DNA of 64,000 nt from an uncultured Clostridia bacterium (GCA_934247225.1 CAKQJE010000012.1:15691-79690), one strand, 5' to 3'; shown: positions 8,170-16,964, counted from the first letter of the stretch. Made by a program: numbers and translations. Notes: generated by a model not told the origin, from the sequence alone.

Positions 8170-9321
8170 ATGGCAAAGAATTATTACGAAGTACTCGGCG
8201 TCGATAAAAAAGCCTCGCAGGACGATATAAAAGCGGCTTACAGAAAGCTTGCCCGTCAGTATCACCCCGATTTGCACCCGAACGACGAGGAATGCGCAAA
8301 AAAATTCAAAGAAATAAACGAAGCTAACGAGGTTTTGTCCGACCCGCAGAAACGTCAGCAGTACGATATGGAACTCGAACACCCGGGCGCGGGTAATTTC
8401 GGCGGCTTCGGCGGTTTCGGAAGCGGCTCGCAAAGCGCGGGCGGTTTCGGAGGTTTCGGCGATATTTTCGGCGACATTTTCGGAGCTTTTTCGGGATCGG
8501 ATCGCGGCGGCAGAACGGCTGCGCAGGACGGAGACGATATCAATCTCGAAGTCGAGCTTTCTTTTCTGGACGCGGCTAAGGGTTGCAAAAAGGATATAAC
8601 TTACACAAGAAAAGAGCCTTGCCCCGATTGCAGATCCACGGGCGCGAAAAACGGCACGTCGTATAAGCAGTGCGATAAATGTAAAGGAACGGGTACTATT
8701 CAGTATGTTTCGGGAAACAGCATTTTCAGAACAGTTCAACAGCGCGCGTGCGACGCTTGCGGCGGAAAAGGCAAGATAATCATAGAAAAATGCCCGACCT
8801 GCGGCGGGAAAGGTTATCAGCGTAAGCAGACGACCATTTCGCTCAATATTCCCGCAGGCGCGGACACGAACAGTTATATAACGAAAAAAGGTTACGGAGA
8901 AGCTTCCACTACGGGCGGCGAACCAGGCGACCTTATCGTCGTTTTCAAAGTTCAGCCGCATAAGCTTTTCAAGAGAAACAAATTCGATTTGTATCTCGAT
9001 TTGCCGATCAGCTTCACGACGGCGGCTCTCGGCGGAAAGGTCAAAGTTCCCACGCTCGACGATACGGTAACGCTCGATATTCCCGACGGAACGCAGTCCG
9101 GGAAAGTTTTCCAGATCAGAGGAAAGGGTATCGCTTCGCGTTACGGAACGGGCAGTCTGTTCGTAACCGTTTACGTCGAAGTTCCCACAAAGCTCACCAA
9201 AGCCGAGAAACAGAGACTTCTCGATTTCGACAGCGACATCGAACTTAAACAGTACGATAAAATGAAAAAATACGACGATACGATGCAGGCTTTGTACGGC
9301 GCGAAACCGTACGAAAAATAA
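8170..9321 (+). CDS. dnaJ: Co-chaperone DnaJ (Hsp40)
   Basis: The 383-residue type I Hsp40 has an N-terminal J domain (residues 1-70) with the essential HPD motif in QYHPDLHP, and a long Gly/Phe-rich linker with repeated GGFGGFG. Four zinc-finger repeats follow: CPDCRSTG, CDKCKGTG, CDACGGKG and CPTCGGKG. The C-terminal substrate-binding domains come last. The first zinc repeat departs from CxxCxGxG (RSTG), but all eight cysteines are present. It stimulates DnaK ATPase and delivers substrates. It is the last gene of the heat-shock operon and is followed by a terminator. Confidence 0.97.
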   Translation: MAKNYYEVLGVDKKASQDDIKAAYRKLARQYHPDLHPNDEECAKKFKEINEANEVLSDPQKRQQYDMELEHPGAGNFGGFGGFGSGSQSAGGFGGFGDIFGDIFGAFSGSDRGGRTAAQDGDDINLEVELSFLDAAKGCKKDITYTRKEPCPDCRSTGAKNGTSYKQCDKCKGTGTIQYVSGNSIFRTVQQRACDACGGKGKIIIEKCPTCGGKGYQRKQTTISLNIPAGADTNSYITKKGYGEASTTGGEPGDLIVVFKVQPHKLFKRNKFDLYLDLPISFTTAALGGKVKVPTLDDTVTLDIPDGTQSGKVFQIRGKGIASRYGTGSLFVTVYVEVPTKLTKAEKQRLLDFDSDIELKQYDKMKKYDDTMQALYGAKPYEK

Positions 9322-9356
9322 TTTGCACAATATATAAAATTCGTATGGTATATAAA

Positions 9357-9392
9357 ATCGGGGCAGAGTAAAAACTCTTACCCCGATTTTTT
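9357..9392. terminator. Bidirectional intrinsic terminator between convergent genes
   Basis: The stem ATCGGGG/CCCCGAT (9357-9363 with 9381-9387) with inner AGAG/CTCT pairs is followed by TTTTTT on the plus strand and, read on the minus strand, by TTTT. It serves dnaJ and the convergent gene at 9398-9841. Confidence 0.8.
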
Positions 9393-9397
9393 ATCGC

Positions 9398-9841
9398 TTA
9401 TAGAAATTTCTTCAAGCGTTCTTCGTAAGACTCTTCGAGTTCGGTAAGTTCTTTCGCGAGATTTCTCACCGCTTCCGAAATTCTGTCTCCGCAGCCGTTT
9501 AAAAGCTCGTGAAGTTCGGTAATTCCCATAACGGTGCCTTTGATCATAAGTTCTGCGACGTGCGAGGCGGAATCGTCCGTTAAGGTATTCATTTTAACGG
9601 AGGCGAACATAACGGCTTTTTTGAGCGGGTTAATGTCTTTTGTATCGGTCGAAGTTTCTTTCATATAAGAGGAAAGTTTACCGATATATTTTTCGTAGCC
9701 GTCGTATTCGTCGGCAAGTTCGCCGCGCATATTTTCGTCCGAAACCTCTTTGATTATGTCCGAAATGGTTTGAAGGGCGATGTGCGCGTTTTTGTAAAGG
9801 GAAACAAGCGCTTCCTTGTCTATATTCTGGTAATCGTTCAT
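9398..9841 (-). CDS. Ferritin-like helical-bundle protein conserved in Clostridia
   Basis: This 147-residue protein is predicted to be all-helical. It has four amphipathic segments and the phrase DDSASHVAELMIKGTVMGIT, which I associate with a conserved clostridial four-helix-bundle family (DUF2383/DUF3231-like). Metal-binding ferritin ligands are not obvious. The function is unknown; in related families such proteins are linked to stress or spores. It is transcribed convergently to dnaJ. The minus-strand start has a good AAAGGAG ribosome binding site. The family link is from memory. Confidence 0.7.
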   Translation of the reverse strand: MNDYQNIDKEALVSLYKNAHIALQTISDIIKEVSDENMRGELADEYDGYEKYIGKLSSYMKETSTDTKDINPLKKAVMFASVKMNTLTDDSASHVAELMIKGTVMGITELHELLNGCGDRISEAVRNLAKELTELEESYEERLKKFL

Positions 9842-9911
9842 AAATTGGCTCCTTTTAAAAATTTTTATCGATAATAGTATGTATTTGTTTCAAAAAATAA
9901 TGCAAAAACGT

Positions 9912-9940
9912 TTGACATATTCGTTGAAAAAGGTTATACT
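9912..9940 (+). promoter_or_regulatory. Sigma-A promoter of rplU-rpmA
   Basis: TTGACA (9912-9917) is followed after 17 nt by TATACT (9935-9940). Transcription would begin near 9947, giving a leader of almost 90 nt. Confidence 0.85.
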
Positions 9941-9946
9941 GATAAA

Positions 9947-10034
9947 GAACCGCTCGGAAAGGGTATAAAGTCGCGTTCAAACGCGCCCCGAAGAATTTTT
10001 CCCGGCGAGATTAGACAGGAGGGTCTATTTTTCA
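9947..10034 (+). promoter_or_regulatory. Structured 5' leader of rplU (candidate L21 autoregulatory leader)
   Basis: The leader contains a hairpin CGCGTT/AACGCG (9972-9985). Directly over the ribosome binding site there is a 5-bp hairpin TAGAC-AGGAGG-GTCTA (10012-10027) with the Shine-Dalgarno in its loop. L21 operons of Firmicutes often carry a ribosomal-protein leader. I did not fold this one or match it to a covariance model. Confidence 0.5.
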
Positions 10035-10343
10035 ATGTACGCAATCATCGAAAACGGAAGCAAGCAGTACAAAGTAAGCGGCGGCGACGTCGTAAACTTC
10101 GAAAAGCTTGACGCAAACGTAGGCGACAAAGTCGAATTCAACGTTTTGCTTGTATCTGATGAAAACGGAATCAAGGTCGCAAAAGAAGCGGCGGGATTCA
10201 AAGCAGTAGGCGAAGTTACGGCGCAGGCAAAGGACAAAAAAGTCATTGTCTTCAAGTACAAAGCTAAGAAGAACGAAAGAAAGAAGCAGGGTCACAGACA
10301 GCCTTTTACCTCGGTAAAGATTGTCGAGATCGTTGCGAAGTAA
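10035..10343 (+). CDS. rplU: 50S ribosomal protein L21
   Basis: The 102-residue L21 starts MYAIIENGSKQYKVSGGDVV and ends with the KKQGHRQPFTSVKI signature, with normal length and all conserved blocks. It binds 23S rRNA in the large subunit. It is co-transcribed with rpmA 18 nt downstream. In most Firmicutes the L27 protease gene prp (ysxB) lies between rplU and rpmA. It is absent here. Confidence 0.97.
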   Translation: MYAIIENGSKQYKVSGGDVVNFEKLDANVGDKVEFNVLLVSDENGIKVAKEAAGFKAVGEVTAQAKDKKVIVFKYKAKKNERKKQGHRQPFTSVKIVEIVAK

Positions 10344-10361
10344 TAAACGGAGGGCGGTAAT

Positions 10362-10637
10362 ATGTTATTTTTCAGATTATTTGCACACCATAAAGGAATG
10401 GGAAGCACGAAGAACGGACGTGACAGCAACGCTAAGCGTCTCGGAGCTAAACGTGCGGACGGTCAGGCAGTTCTTGCGGGAAACATCCTTGTAAGACAGA
10501 GAGGAACTAAAATCCATCCCGGTAACAACGTAGGCATCGGAAGCGACGATACTTTGTACGCATTGGTAGACGGAGTCGTCAGATTTGAAAGACTCGGCAA
10601 AGACAGAAAACAGGTCAGCGTTTACGCAGCCGAATAA
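10362..10637 (+). CDS. rpmA: 50S ribosomal protein L27 with N-terminal extension
   Basis: The 91-residue L27 has the diagnostic GSTKNGRDSNAKRLGAKR block and RQRGTKIHPGNNVGIG. The N-terminus MLFFRLFAHHKGMG contains an 8-residue extension before the mature start. This is the Firmicutes form that must be cleaved by the Cys protease Prp after a Phe, before Ala. The usual extension reads like LxLQFFA. Here it is MLFFRLFA: the F-A pair is kept, but the Leu-Gln-Phe-Phe core is rearranged. A GGAGGGCGG ribosome binding site precedes it. obg, often next in this operon, is not present. Confidence 0.95.
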   Translation: MLFFRLFAHHKGMGSTKNGRDSNAKRLGAKRADGQAVLAGNILVRQRGTKIHPGNNVGIGSDDTLYALVDGVVRFERLGKDRKQVSVYAAE

Positions 10638-10657
10638 TTTTCATTAAGCTACAAAAG

Positions 10658-10686
10658 GCAAACTCTTTTCGGGGTTTGCTTTTTTT
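10658..10686 (+). terminator. Intrinsic terminator of rplU-rpmA
   Basis: The stem GCAAACTC/GGGTTTGC (10658-10665 with 10672-10679, one G-U pair) is followed by seven T residues. Confidence 0.85.
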
Positions 10687-10768
10687 ATAATCGTTTCGGA
10701 ACTGTCTTTGTAGCGGTTCGAAACGTTATTGCAAACAGGCGAAAACAACCCTGAATTACGTTTAACTT

Positions 10769-11608
10769 ATGAAGACAATACGGACAGACGGTAAATTTTT
10801 CAATCCGAAAGATACGCTCGAATGCGGGCAAATCTTCCGCTATAAGTCGATTAACGGCGGTTTTTTGGTTCAATCGGGCGGTAAATGCTGCTTTTTGAAA
10901 AGCGTAAACGACGAAACTGAAATCACTTTCGAGGACGACGACGAAAAGTACTTCAAAAAGTATTTCGACCTCGATTCCGATTATTCGGGGATAGTGGAAA
11001 GAGCGGAAAAATGCGAATACGAAATCGTTCGCACGGCAGCCGAAAAAGCCTCGGGGGTAAGAATTCTTCGCCAGGACTTATCGGAAACTCTTTTTTCGTT
11101 CATCATATCCCAAAATAATATGATTCCGAGAATAAAAGCCATAATCGAACGCACGTCGGCTGCTCTCGGCGAGAAAAAATCCTTTATGGGCGAGGAGTAT
11201 TATACGTTTCCGACAGCAGAAGCCTTAGCGACGAAAGACGCCGATTTTTATTTCAAACTCGGTTACGGTTACAGGGCGGATTACATTCCCGCGGTCGCGA
11301 ATGCGATCGAAAGCGGCGAGTTCGATTTTTCCGCCGACGGGCTTTCCACGGCGGAGCTTAGAAAAAAACTCATCGCGCTTAAAGGCGTGGGACCGAAAGT
11401 CGCGGACTGCGTTGCGCTTTTCGGCTATCACAGAACGGACAGTTTTCCCGTCGACACCTGGATCGAAAAGCTTTACAGAGAAGATTTCGGCGGCGAACTT
11501 AAGGACAGAAAAAAAATCGCGGAGTTTTTCACTTCGCGTTTCGGCAACGATTCGGGTTTTATCCAGCAATATATCTTCTATTACAAGCGAAGCTTGTCGG
11601 GCAAATAA
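10769..11608 (+). CDS. ogg: 8-oxoguanine DNA glycosylase/AP lyase (OGG type)
   Basis: The 279-residue enzyme has an OGG N-terminal domain (FNPKDTLECGQIFRYKS) and a helix-hairpin-helix GPD core. The core is LKGVGPKVADCVALFG with the expected catalytic Lys at residue 210, then FPVDTWIEKLY with catalytic Asp at residue 229. It excises 8-oxoguanine opposite C and nicks the abasic site. The combination matches the clostridial Ogg subfamily rather than AlkA. The ribosome binding site is weak (AT-rich sequence before ATG 10769). A 15-nt copy of the dispersed TATAAGTCGATTAAC motif lies inside the gene at 10841-10855, encoding Y-K-S-I-N. Confidence 0.9.
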   Translation: MKTIRTDGKFFNPKDTLECGQIFRYKSINGGFLVQSGGKCCFLKSVNDETEITFEDDDEKYFKKYFDLDSDYSGIVERAEKCEYEIVRTAAEKASGVRILRQDLSETLFSFIISQNNMIPRIKAIIERTSAALGEKKSFMGEEYYTFPTAEALATKDADFYFKLGYGYRADYIPAVANAIESGEFDFSADGLSTAELRKKLIALKGVGPKVADCVALFGYHRTDSFPVDTWIEKLYREDFGGELKDRKKIAEFFTSRFGNDSGFIQQYIFYYKRSLSGK

Positions 11609-11651
11609 TTCCGACAAACAATGCGGATGAAAAGAAAATAAAATATAACTG

Positions 11652-11692
11652 AAACGCAATGGAAAAAATATGTATTCTATTGCGTTTTTTTC
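11652..11692 (+). terminator. Probable intrinsic terminator of ogg
   Basis: A 9-bp stem AAACGCAAT/ATTGCGTTT (11652-11660 with 11679-11687) with an 18-nt loop is followed by T residues. The descending arm also supplies the -35 box of the next promoter. Confidence 0.7.
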
Positions 11693-11708
11693 TTAAAAAT
11701 GTTATAAT
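11680..11708 (+). promoter_or_regulatory. Probable promoter of the glycoside hydrolase gene
   Basis: TTGCGT (11680-11685) and TATAAT (11703-11708) are spaced by 17 nt. The -35 box overlaps the upstream terminator stem. Confidence 0.65.
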
Positions 11709-11776
11709 TTCGTAGAGAAGGCGAAAAGACCGAAAAGGGAAGATTTTGCTTTAAGGAATCAATAAAAAGGTGTGTT

Positions 11777-14659
11777 ATGACGGACATTACGAAAAAACTT
11801 AAAGGCGATTTGAGGGATTACAGACCCGTACCGTTCTGGAGCTGGAACGACGATCTTGTTCCGGGCGAGCTTGTAAGGCAGATTGACGAAATGCACGATA
11901 AGGGCATAGGCGGATTTTTTATGCACGCGAGAGGCGGACTTAAAACCGAATATCTGAGCGAAAAATGGTTCGAGTGTATTAAAGCCTGCGTGGAAGAAAG
12001 CAAGAAAGTAAATATGAACGCATGGAGCTACGACGAAAACGGCTGGCCGAGCGGTTTTGCGGGAATGAAGCTTCTGGAAGATAAAAACAATCACGAGAAA
12101 TACCTCGATAAAAAGGTTACGGACAGTTTCGACGATAAAGCCACCGCGGTTTACTTTGTCGGAAAAGACAATGTTTTAAAAAGAGTGGAAAAGCCTGCGG
12201 GCGAGGGGAAGTACGTCAACGTATATCTCAAAACAAATCCGTCGGTCGTCGATATTCTCGATAAGAACATAGTGAGAAAGTTTATCGAACTTACTCACGA
12301 GAGATATAAAAAAGAGTGCGGCGAAGATTTCGGCAAATATATGCTCGGTTTTTTCACCGACGAACCGCAATATTACAGATGGGAAACGGCTTATTCGCCC
12401 GTCCTAATCGATTATTTCAAAGAAAAATACGGTATAGACCTTTGGGAAGAACTCGGAAAACTCTTTATAGAATGCGACGGAGCTTACGCTTTCAGGTATA
12501 AATATTGGAATGCGATGCATCGCTTCTTTATCGACAGTTTCGTTAAGCAGATTTACGATTGGTGCAGCGAAAACGGCTGTATGCTTACGGGTCACGGCGT
12601 GGAAGAATCGAAAATCTTCATGCAGATGTGGTGTTGCGCGGGCATAATGGAGTTTTACGAATTCGAGCATATTCCGGGGCTAGATTGGCTCGGAAGATGC
12701 GTTTCGAGCGAACTCGAACCCAAACAGATCGGTTCGGTCGCCGAGCAGCTCGGCAGAAAGCACGTTTTAACCGAAACTTTCGCATGTTGCGGGTGGGACG
12801 TTACGCCGCAGGAGCTTAAACGCATTGCCGAGTGGCAGTATGTAAACGGCGTAAACCTTATGTGCCAGCATCTCACCGCTTATTCGATCCGCGGTCAGAG
12901 AAAGAGAGATTACCCCACGTCTTATTCCGAGCATATGGCTTGGTTCGATAAATTCAAGGAATTCAACGATTATTTCGGGCGCCTCGGTTATCTTCTTTCG
13001 GAAAGCAGGAACAGAGTGAACACGCTCGTTCTTCATCCGATAAAAACGGCATACCTCACTTTCGACAGAGACAACGATTATAATTCGGTTAAAGATTTGG
13101 AAGACTCTTTCGATAAAACCATCGAAACTTTCGGCGCGAAGAACGTTCCGCACCATTACGGAGACGAAAATATAATCGCAAAGCACGGAAAAGTCGAGAA
13201 CGGCAAGTTTATCGTAGGAAATTACGCTTACGAATATGTTTACCTTCCCGAAATGAAGTGTATGGATAAAACCACGCTCGACCTTTTGACGAAATTTATC
13301 GCCGAGGGCGGCAAGCTCGCGATCGAAAACGGCAAGCCCGAATATCTCGAAGGCGAGAAGTATCCGTTCGACGAGCTTAAAGCGACATGTACTTTCGATG
13401 ATATCGAAAAAGCGACGGAATATAAAGTCGTGACGGACAGCAAAAATATCAGATCGGCTTACAGAGAGGGCGAGTTCGGCAAATTCCTTTACATAGTGAA
13501 TATCGGAGAGGAAGCCGCCGAAGCGAAAATTAAGCTTAATTCCGCTTATCCTTACGGATATGACGTCGAAAAGCTCGAAAAATATCCGCTCGTAATAAAG
13601 GACGGTTACGTTCATATAAAACTCGACGAGGGCGGCTCGGCTGTCATTCTCGAGAGCGACGAGAAATACGACCCCGCGAAGTTCTATGACGGCAAATATA
13701 TCGACCTTTCGGGAGAATGGAAACTTCTCGAAACGCCCGTAAACAGCCTTACGATAGATAAAGCCGAGCTTTCCTTCGACGGGGTGAATTACGGAAAAAA
13801 AGCATATATTCCCGCGATTTTCAACGGGCTTATTTCTCAGAAATACCTTGGAAAAATCTATCTTAAATACGTATTCAACGTAAAAGACAAAACAGACAAA
13901 ATGTCGCTCGAATGCGAGAGAATGGACATTGAAAAATGCACCGTCAACGGGAGTGAGGTCAGGCTCGAAGAAAAAGGTACGTTGGATCGAAGCTTTTTGA
14001 CGGCAGATATCGCGAAAGAGGTTATCGTCGGCGAAAACGTAGTTATTTTCACTATCGATTTCTACGAAAGCGAACATGTTTATTTCGTTCTTTCCGACGT
14101 AACGCCCGAAAAAGAGTCGCTTAAAAACTGTTTGTCTTACGACACCGAGCTTGAAAGCATTTATATCCGCGGCAATTTCGCCGTGAGAGACGATAACCTT
14201 AAAGTCGAAAACGATATGGTTATGCTATCTAACGGGGATTATTATATAACGACCGCAAAAGACGTTGTGAACGCCGCGAATATCGCAAGCGACGGCTACC
14301 TGTTCTTTATGGGCAAAATGAAGCTCGAAAAGAAAGTCGTAATCGAAAAAGGGGTTTCGGCGTTGAAATTCACGGGCAGATTTACGGCGGCGGACGTGTT
14401 TGTGGACGGAAAATTCGTCAAAACTGTTCTCTTCGACCGCGAAGCCGATCTTTCCGCTTTTGCGGACGGCAAAGAGCATACTTTAACGCTCACTCTTTAC
14501 GGCAGCAACAGAAATATTTACGGTCCGCACCACTTTACGGAATACGAACCGCTCAGCGTTTCCCCCTGGACGTTCGATCTTACGGGCGCGTGGAAAGAGA
14601 ATTATAAGAGTGATTTTTACAGAGAAAATTATTCTTTCGTCAAGTTCTCGATTATTTAA
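11777..14659 (+). CDS. GH106-like glycoside hydrolase (alpha-L-rhamnosidase-related)
   Basis: This 960-residue protein has no signal peptide and is therefore cytoplasmic. Its N-terminal barrel opens PVPFWSWNDDLVPGELVRQI and GGFFMHARGGL, hallmarks of GH106-type and related clostridial enzymes. FFTDEPQYYR and GHGVEESKIF follow. The C-terminal half (about residues 640-955) contains beta-sandwich modules like GH2 jelly rolls (GEWKLLETPVNSL; YIPAIFNG; NIYGPHH). The substrate is probably a deoxy-sugar-containing oligosaccharide imported by a transporter outside this window. The exact family and linkage are unproven. It has its own promoter and ends 61 nt before pyk. Confidence 0.72.
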   Translation: MTDITKKLKGDLRDYRPVPFWSWNDDLVPGELVRQIDEMHDKGIGGFFMHARGGLKTEYLSEKWFECIKACVEESKKVNMNAWSYDENGWPSGFAGMKLLEDKNNHEKYLDKKVTDSFDDKATAVYFVGKDNVLKRVEKPAGEGKYVNVYLKTNPSVVDILDKNIVRKFIELTHERYKKECGEDFGKYMLGFFTDEPQYYRWETAYSPVLIDYFKEKYGIDLWEELGKLFIECDGAYAFRYKYWNAMHRFFIDSFVKQIYDWCSENGCMLTGHGVEESKIFMQMWCCAGIMEFYEFEHIPGLDWLGRCVSSELEPKQIGSVAEQLGRKHVLTETFACCGWDVTPQELKRIAEWQYVNGVNLMCQHLTAYSIRGQRKRDYPTSYSEHMAWFDKFKEFNDYFGRLGYLLSESRNRVNTLVLHPIKTAYLTFDRDNDYNSVKDLEDSFDKTIETFGAKNVPHHYGDENIIAKHGKVENGKFIVGNYAYEYVYLPEMKCMDKTTLDLLTKFIAEGGKLAIENGKPEYLEGEKYPFDELKATCTFDDIEKATEYKVVTDSKNIRSAYREGEFGKFLYIVNIGEEAAEAKIKLNSAYPYGYDVEKLEKYPLVIKDGYVHIKLDEGGSAVILESDEKYDPAKFYDGKYIDLSGEWKLLETPVNSLTIDKAELSFDGVNYGKKAYIPAIFNGLISQKYLGKIYLKYVFNVKDKTDKMSLECERMDIEKCTVNGSEVRLEEKGTLDRSFLTADIAKEVIVGENVVIFTIDFYESEHVYFVLSDVTPEKESLKNCLSYDTELESIYIRGNFAVRDDNLKVENDMVMLSNGDYYITTAKDVVNAANIASDGYLFFMGKMKLEKKVVIEKGVSALKFTGRFTAADVFVDGKFVKTVLFDREADLSAFADGKEHTLTLTLYGSNRNIYGPHHFTEYEPLSVSPWTFDLTGAWKENYKSDFYRENYSFVKFSII

Positions 14660-14720
14660 ATCGGGTATTCTTGGCTGGCATATTGTCGGCGGCAGGTCGG
14701 CTTGAAATAAAAGAGGTAAT

Positions 14721-16133
14721 ATGAAAAAAACAAAAATCGTTTGCACGCTCGGACCTTCGAGTTGCACCAAAGAAGTGATTTCCGCAATGTACGACGCGGG
14801 TATGAACGTTTGCAGGCTTAATTTTTCTCACGGCACTCACGAGGAGCATGCCGCAAAAATCAAGATAATCAAAGAACTTCGCGAGGAAAGGGGCATTCCG
14901 CTTCCCATTCTTCTCGACACGAAAGGTCCCGAATTCCGTACGGGCAGATACGAAAACGGGGCGGTAACTCTCGCCGCGGGCGACGAGTTCACGTTCACCA
15001 CCGAAAATATTCTCGGCAACGAAAAAATAGTTTCGGTAAACTATCCCTATCTTTGCGAGGTTTTAAACGTCGGCGACACCATTTTGCTCAACAACGGGCT
15101 TATGGAATTTCTCGTCACCGAAGTAAACGAAAAATCGGTAAAGACGGTCGTTAAAATCGGCGGAGTCACGCGCGACCACAAGAGTATGTTCTTCCCGAAT
15201 AAAGACTTGAAACTCGACTTTTTGTCCGAACAGGATAAAAACGATTTGCTTTTCGGCATAGAGCAGGGCATAGATTTTATCGCGCTTTCGTTCGTTTCGG
15301 ATAAGTCCAACATAGAAGAAGTAAGAGAATTTCTGAAAGCCAACGGCGGAGAAGATATCGATCTTATCGCAAAAATCGAAAACACTTCGGGCGTTAAAAA
15401 TCTCGAAAGCATAGTCAAGGCTTCGGACGGAATAATGGTTGCGAGGGGCGATCTCGGCGTGGAACTTCCTTACGAAACTATCCCGAACGTTCAGAAAAGA
15501 ATGATAGATATGTGCCGAATTCTCGGCAAACGTTGCATAACGGCAACCGAAATGCTGGAATCGATGATTCATAGCCCGAGACCTACGAGAGCGGAGATTT
15601 CGGACGTCGCCAATGCCGTTTACGACGGCACGAGCGCGGTTATGCTTTCGGGCGAAACCGCCGCGGGCGAATATCCCGTCGAAGCGGTTAAGGCTATGGC
15701 GAAAATCGTCGAGCAAGCCGAAAATTACGACGAATATCTTCAAATCATCCCCGACGATCAATTCGTTATTTCTTCGCCCGTGCAGGCTTTATCTCATTCC
15801 GCTTGCACGCTCGCCAAAGATTTGCACGCAAAAGCAATCGTCGTTTGCACGCACACGGGTATGACGGCGCGAATGGTTTCCCGCTTCCGCCCGAGGGTTC
15901 CGATTATCGGGCTTACGACAAGCGATAAAGCTTTCAGAAAACTCGCCCTTTCCTGGGGAGTCGTGCCGATGACGATAGATAATTTCGATTCGGTCGATAT
16001 TCTTTTCTATTTCGCAAAAGACGCCGCGAGAAAAAGCGGACTTGTCAAAAAAGGCGAAAGAGTTGTTTTAACGGGCGGAACGCCCACGGGCAAAGGCGGC
16101 AACACGAGCCTTATAAGCATAGACGTTATATAA
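14721..16133 (+). CDS. pyk: Pyruvate kinase
   Basis: The 470-residue protein starts KKTKIVCTLGPSSCTKEVIS and has the active-site stretch DLIAKIENTSGVKNL, MVARGDLGVELP and the signature TRAEISDVANAVYDGTSAVMLSGETA. It catalyses PEP + ADP to pyruvate + ATP. The length matches single-unit enzymes. The extra C-terminal PEP-utiliser domain found in some Bacilli is absent. Together with pgk, tpiA and gpmI later in the window it covers much of lower glycolysis. It has an AGAGGT ribosome binding site. Confidence 0.97.
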   Translation: MKKTKIVCTLGPSSCTKEVISAMYDAGMNVCRLNFSHGTHEEHAAKIKIIKELREERGIPLPILLDTKGPEFRTGRYENGAVTLAAGDEFTFTTENILGNEKIVSVNYPYLCEVLNVGDTILLNNGLMEFLVTEVNEKSVKTVVKIGGVTRDHKSMFFPNKDLKLDFLSEQDKNDLLFGIEQGIDFIALSFVSDKSNIEEVREFLKANGGEDIDLIAKIENTSGVKNLESIVKASDGIMVARGDLGVELPYETIPNVQKRMIDMCRILGKRCITATEMLESMIHSPRPTRAEISDVANAVYDGTSAVMLSGETAAGEYPVEAVKAMAKIVEQAENYDEYLQIIPDDQFVISSPVQALSHSACTLAKDLHAKAIVVCTHTGMTARMVSRFRPRVPIIGLTTSDKAFRKLALSWGVVPMTIDNFDSVDILFYFAKDAARKSGLVKKGERVVLTGGTPTGKGGNTSLISIDVI

Positions 16134-16149
16134 GTTCATTAAAATGCAA

Positions 16150-16193
16150 AAAACCTTGTATAAGTCGATTAACTCGGCTTTTACAAGGGTTTT
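16150..16193 (+). terminator. Intrinsic terminator of pyk carrying the 15-nt motif in its loop
   Basis: The arms AAAACCTTGTA (16150-16160) and TACAAGG-GTTTT (16182-16193) pair with one bulged G. The loop region contains TATAAGTCGATTAAC (16159-16173), and its AAGTCGA can pair with TCGGCTT to form an inner stem. Confidence 0.8.
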
Positions 16194-16291
16194 ATGTTTT
16201 AAAAATTCGGCTTTATAAATGCCGCGTCGCGTTTTATTGTGCGTTTCATCGATATAAATATTTACAAATCGGTCAACTTCTTTAATTTTTC

Positions 16292-16320
16292 TTGATAAAA
16301 CTTGATTTTTATGATACAAT
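16292..16320 (+). promoter_or_regulatory. Probable promoter of the P-loop kinase gene
   Basis: TTGATA (16292-16297) and TACAAT (16315-16320) are separated by 17 nt. Confidence 0.7.
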
Positions 16321-16388
16321 GAACGTATCAAATCTGCGTTTGTATCGAGGATAAAAATCAAGGATATTTAACGCTTTGGAGCGTACGC

Positions 16389-16964
16389 GTGTCAAAAAAA
16401 CTTCTGCTCGTAACTTCGCCGCCCGCTTGCGGCAAAACGAGACTTTCAAGGAGAATAGCAACCGAGCTTTACGGTTCGGTTTATCTCGATAAGGATAGCC
16501 TTATTTCGCTTTCAAAGCGTATTTTTTCGGTTGCGAGAAAACCTTACAACAGAAGTTCGGAGTTTTTCAAACGCGAAATACGAGACTATGAATACGAAGC
16601 AATTCTCGACATCGCTTCCGAAGCTTTGAAATATAACGATACGGTTATTTTAAACGCGCCGTTCACTTCGGAACTGAGAGACGAAGAGTATATGGGGCGG
16701 CTCAGAAAGAAGATAAATTACGCGGGCGCAAAGCTTGTGATAATCTGGATCGACTCCGACGAAGAAACTTGTTTCCGCAATATGAAAAGAAGAAATTCGG
16801 ACAGAGACAGGTGGAAGCTTTCGCATTGGAGCGATTATATCAAAAACGTTAATTTTTCGGCTCCCGAGAATTTAGCCGACGCGCTTCTTTGCTATAACGG
16901 AAAAAGAAACGACGGCGGGGCGGGGGAGTTCGAAAACCTGATAACCGACATAAAACAAATTTAA
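16389..16964 (+). CDS. P-loop kinase-like NTPase (AAA_33 type)
   Basis: The 191-residue protein has the Walker A motif SPPACGKTRL near residue 11 and a Walker B-like strand VILNAPF. A later ARG-rich lid (RNMKRRNSDRDRWKLSHW) resembles zeta-toxin/gluconate-kinase type small-molecule kinases of the AAA_33 group. The substrate is unknown. It starts with GTG 16389, supported by GGAG 8 nt upstream and by the immediate match of SKKLLLVTSPPACGKT. It stands alone, between a promoter and a weak terminator. Confidence 0.75.
   Translation: MSKKLLLVTSPPACGKTRLSRRIATELYGSVYLDKDSLISLSKRIFSVARKPYNRSSEFFKREIRDYEYEAILDIASEALKYNDTVILNAPFTSELRDEEYMGRLRKKINYAGAKLVIIWIDSDEETCFRNMKRRNSDRDRWKLSHWSDYIKNVNFSAPENLADALLCYNGKRNDGGAGEFENLITDIKQI

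Noticed and set aside
12767..14077. 436-codon minus-strand frame
   Set aside because: It is antisense to the glycoside hydrolase and shows no recognisable protein features. Long antisense frames are general in this window because of codon bias.
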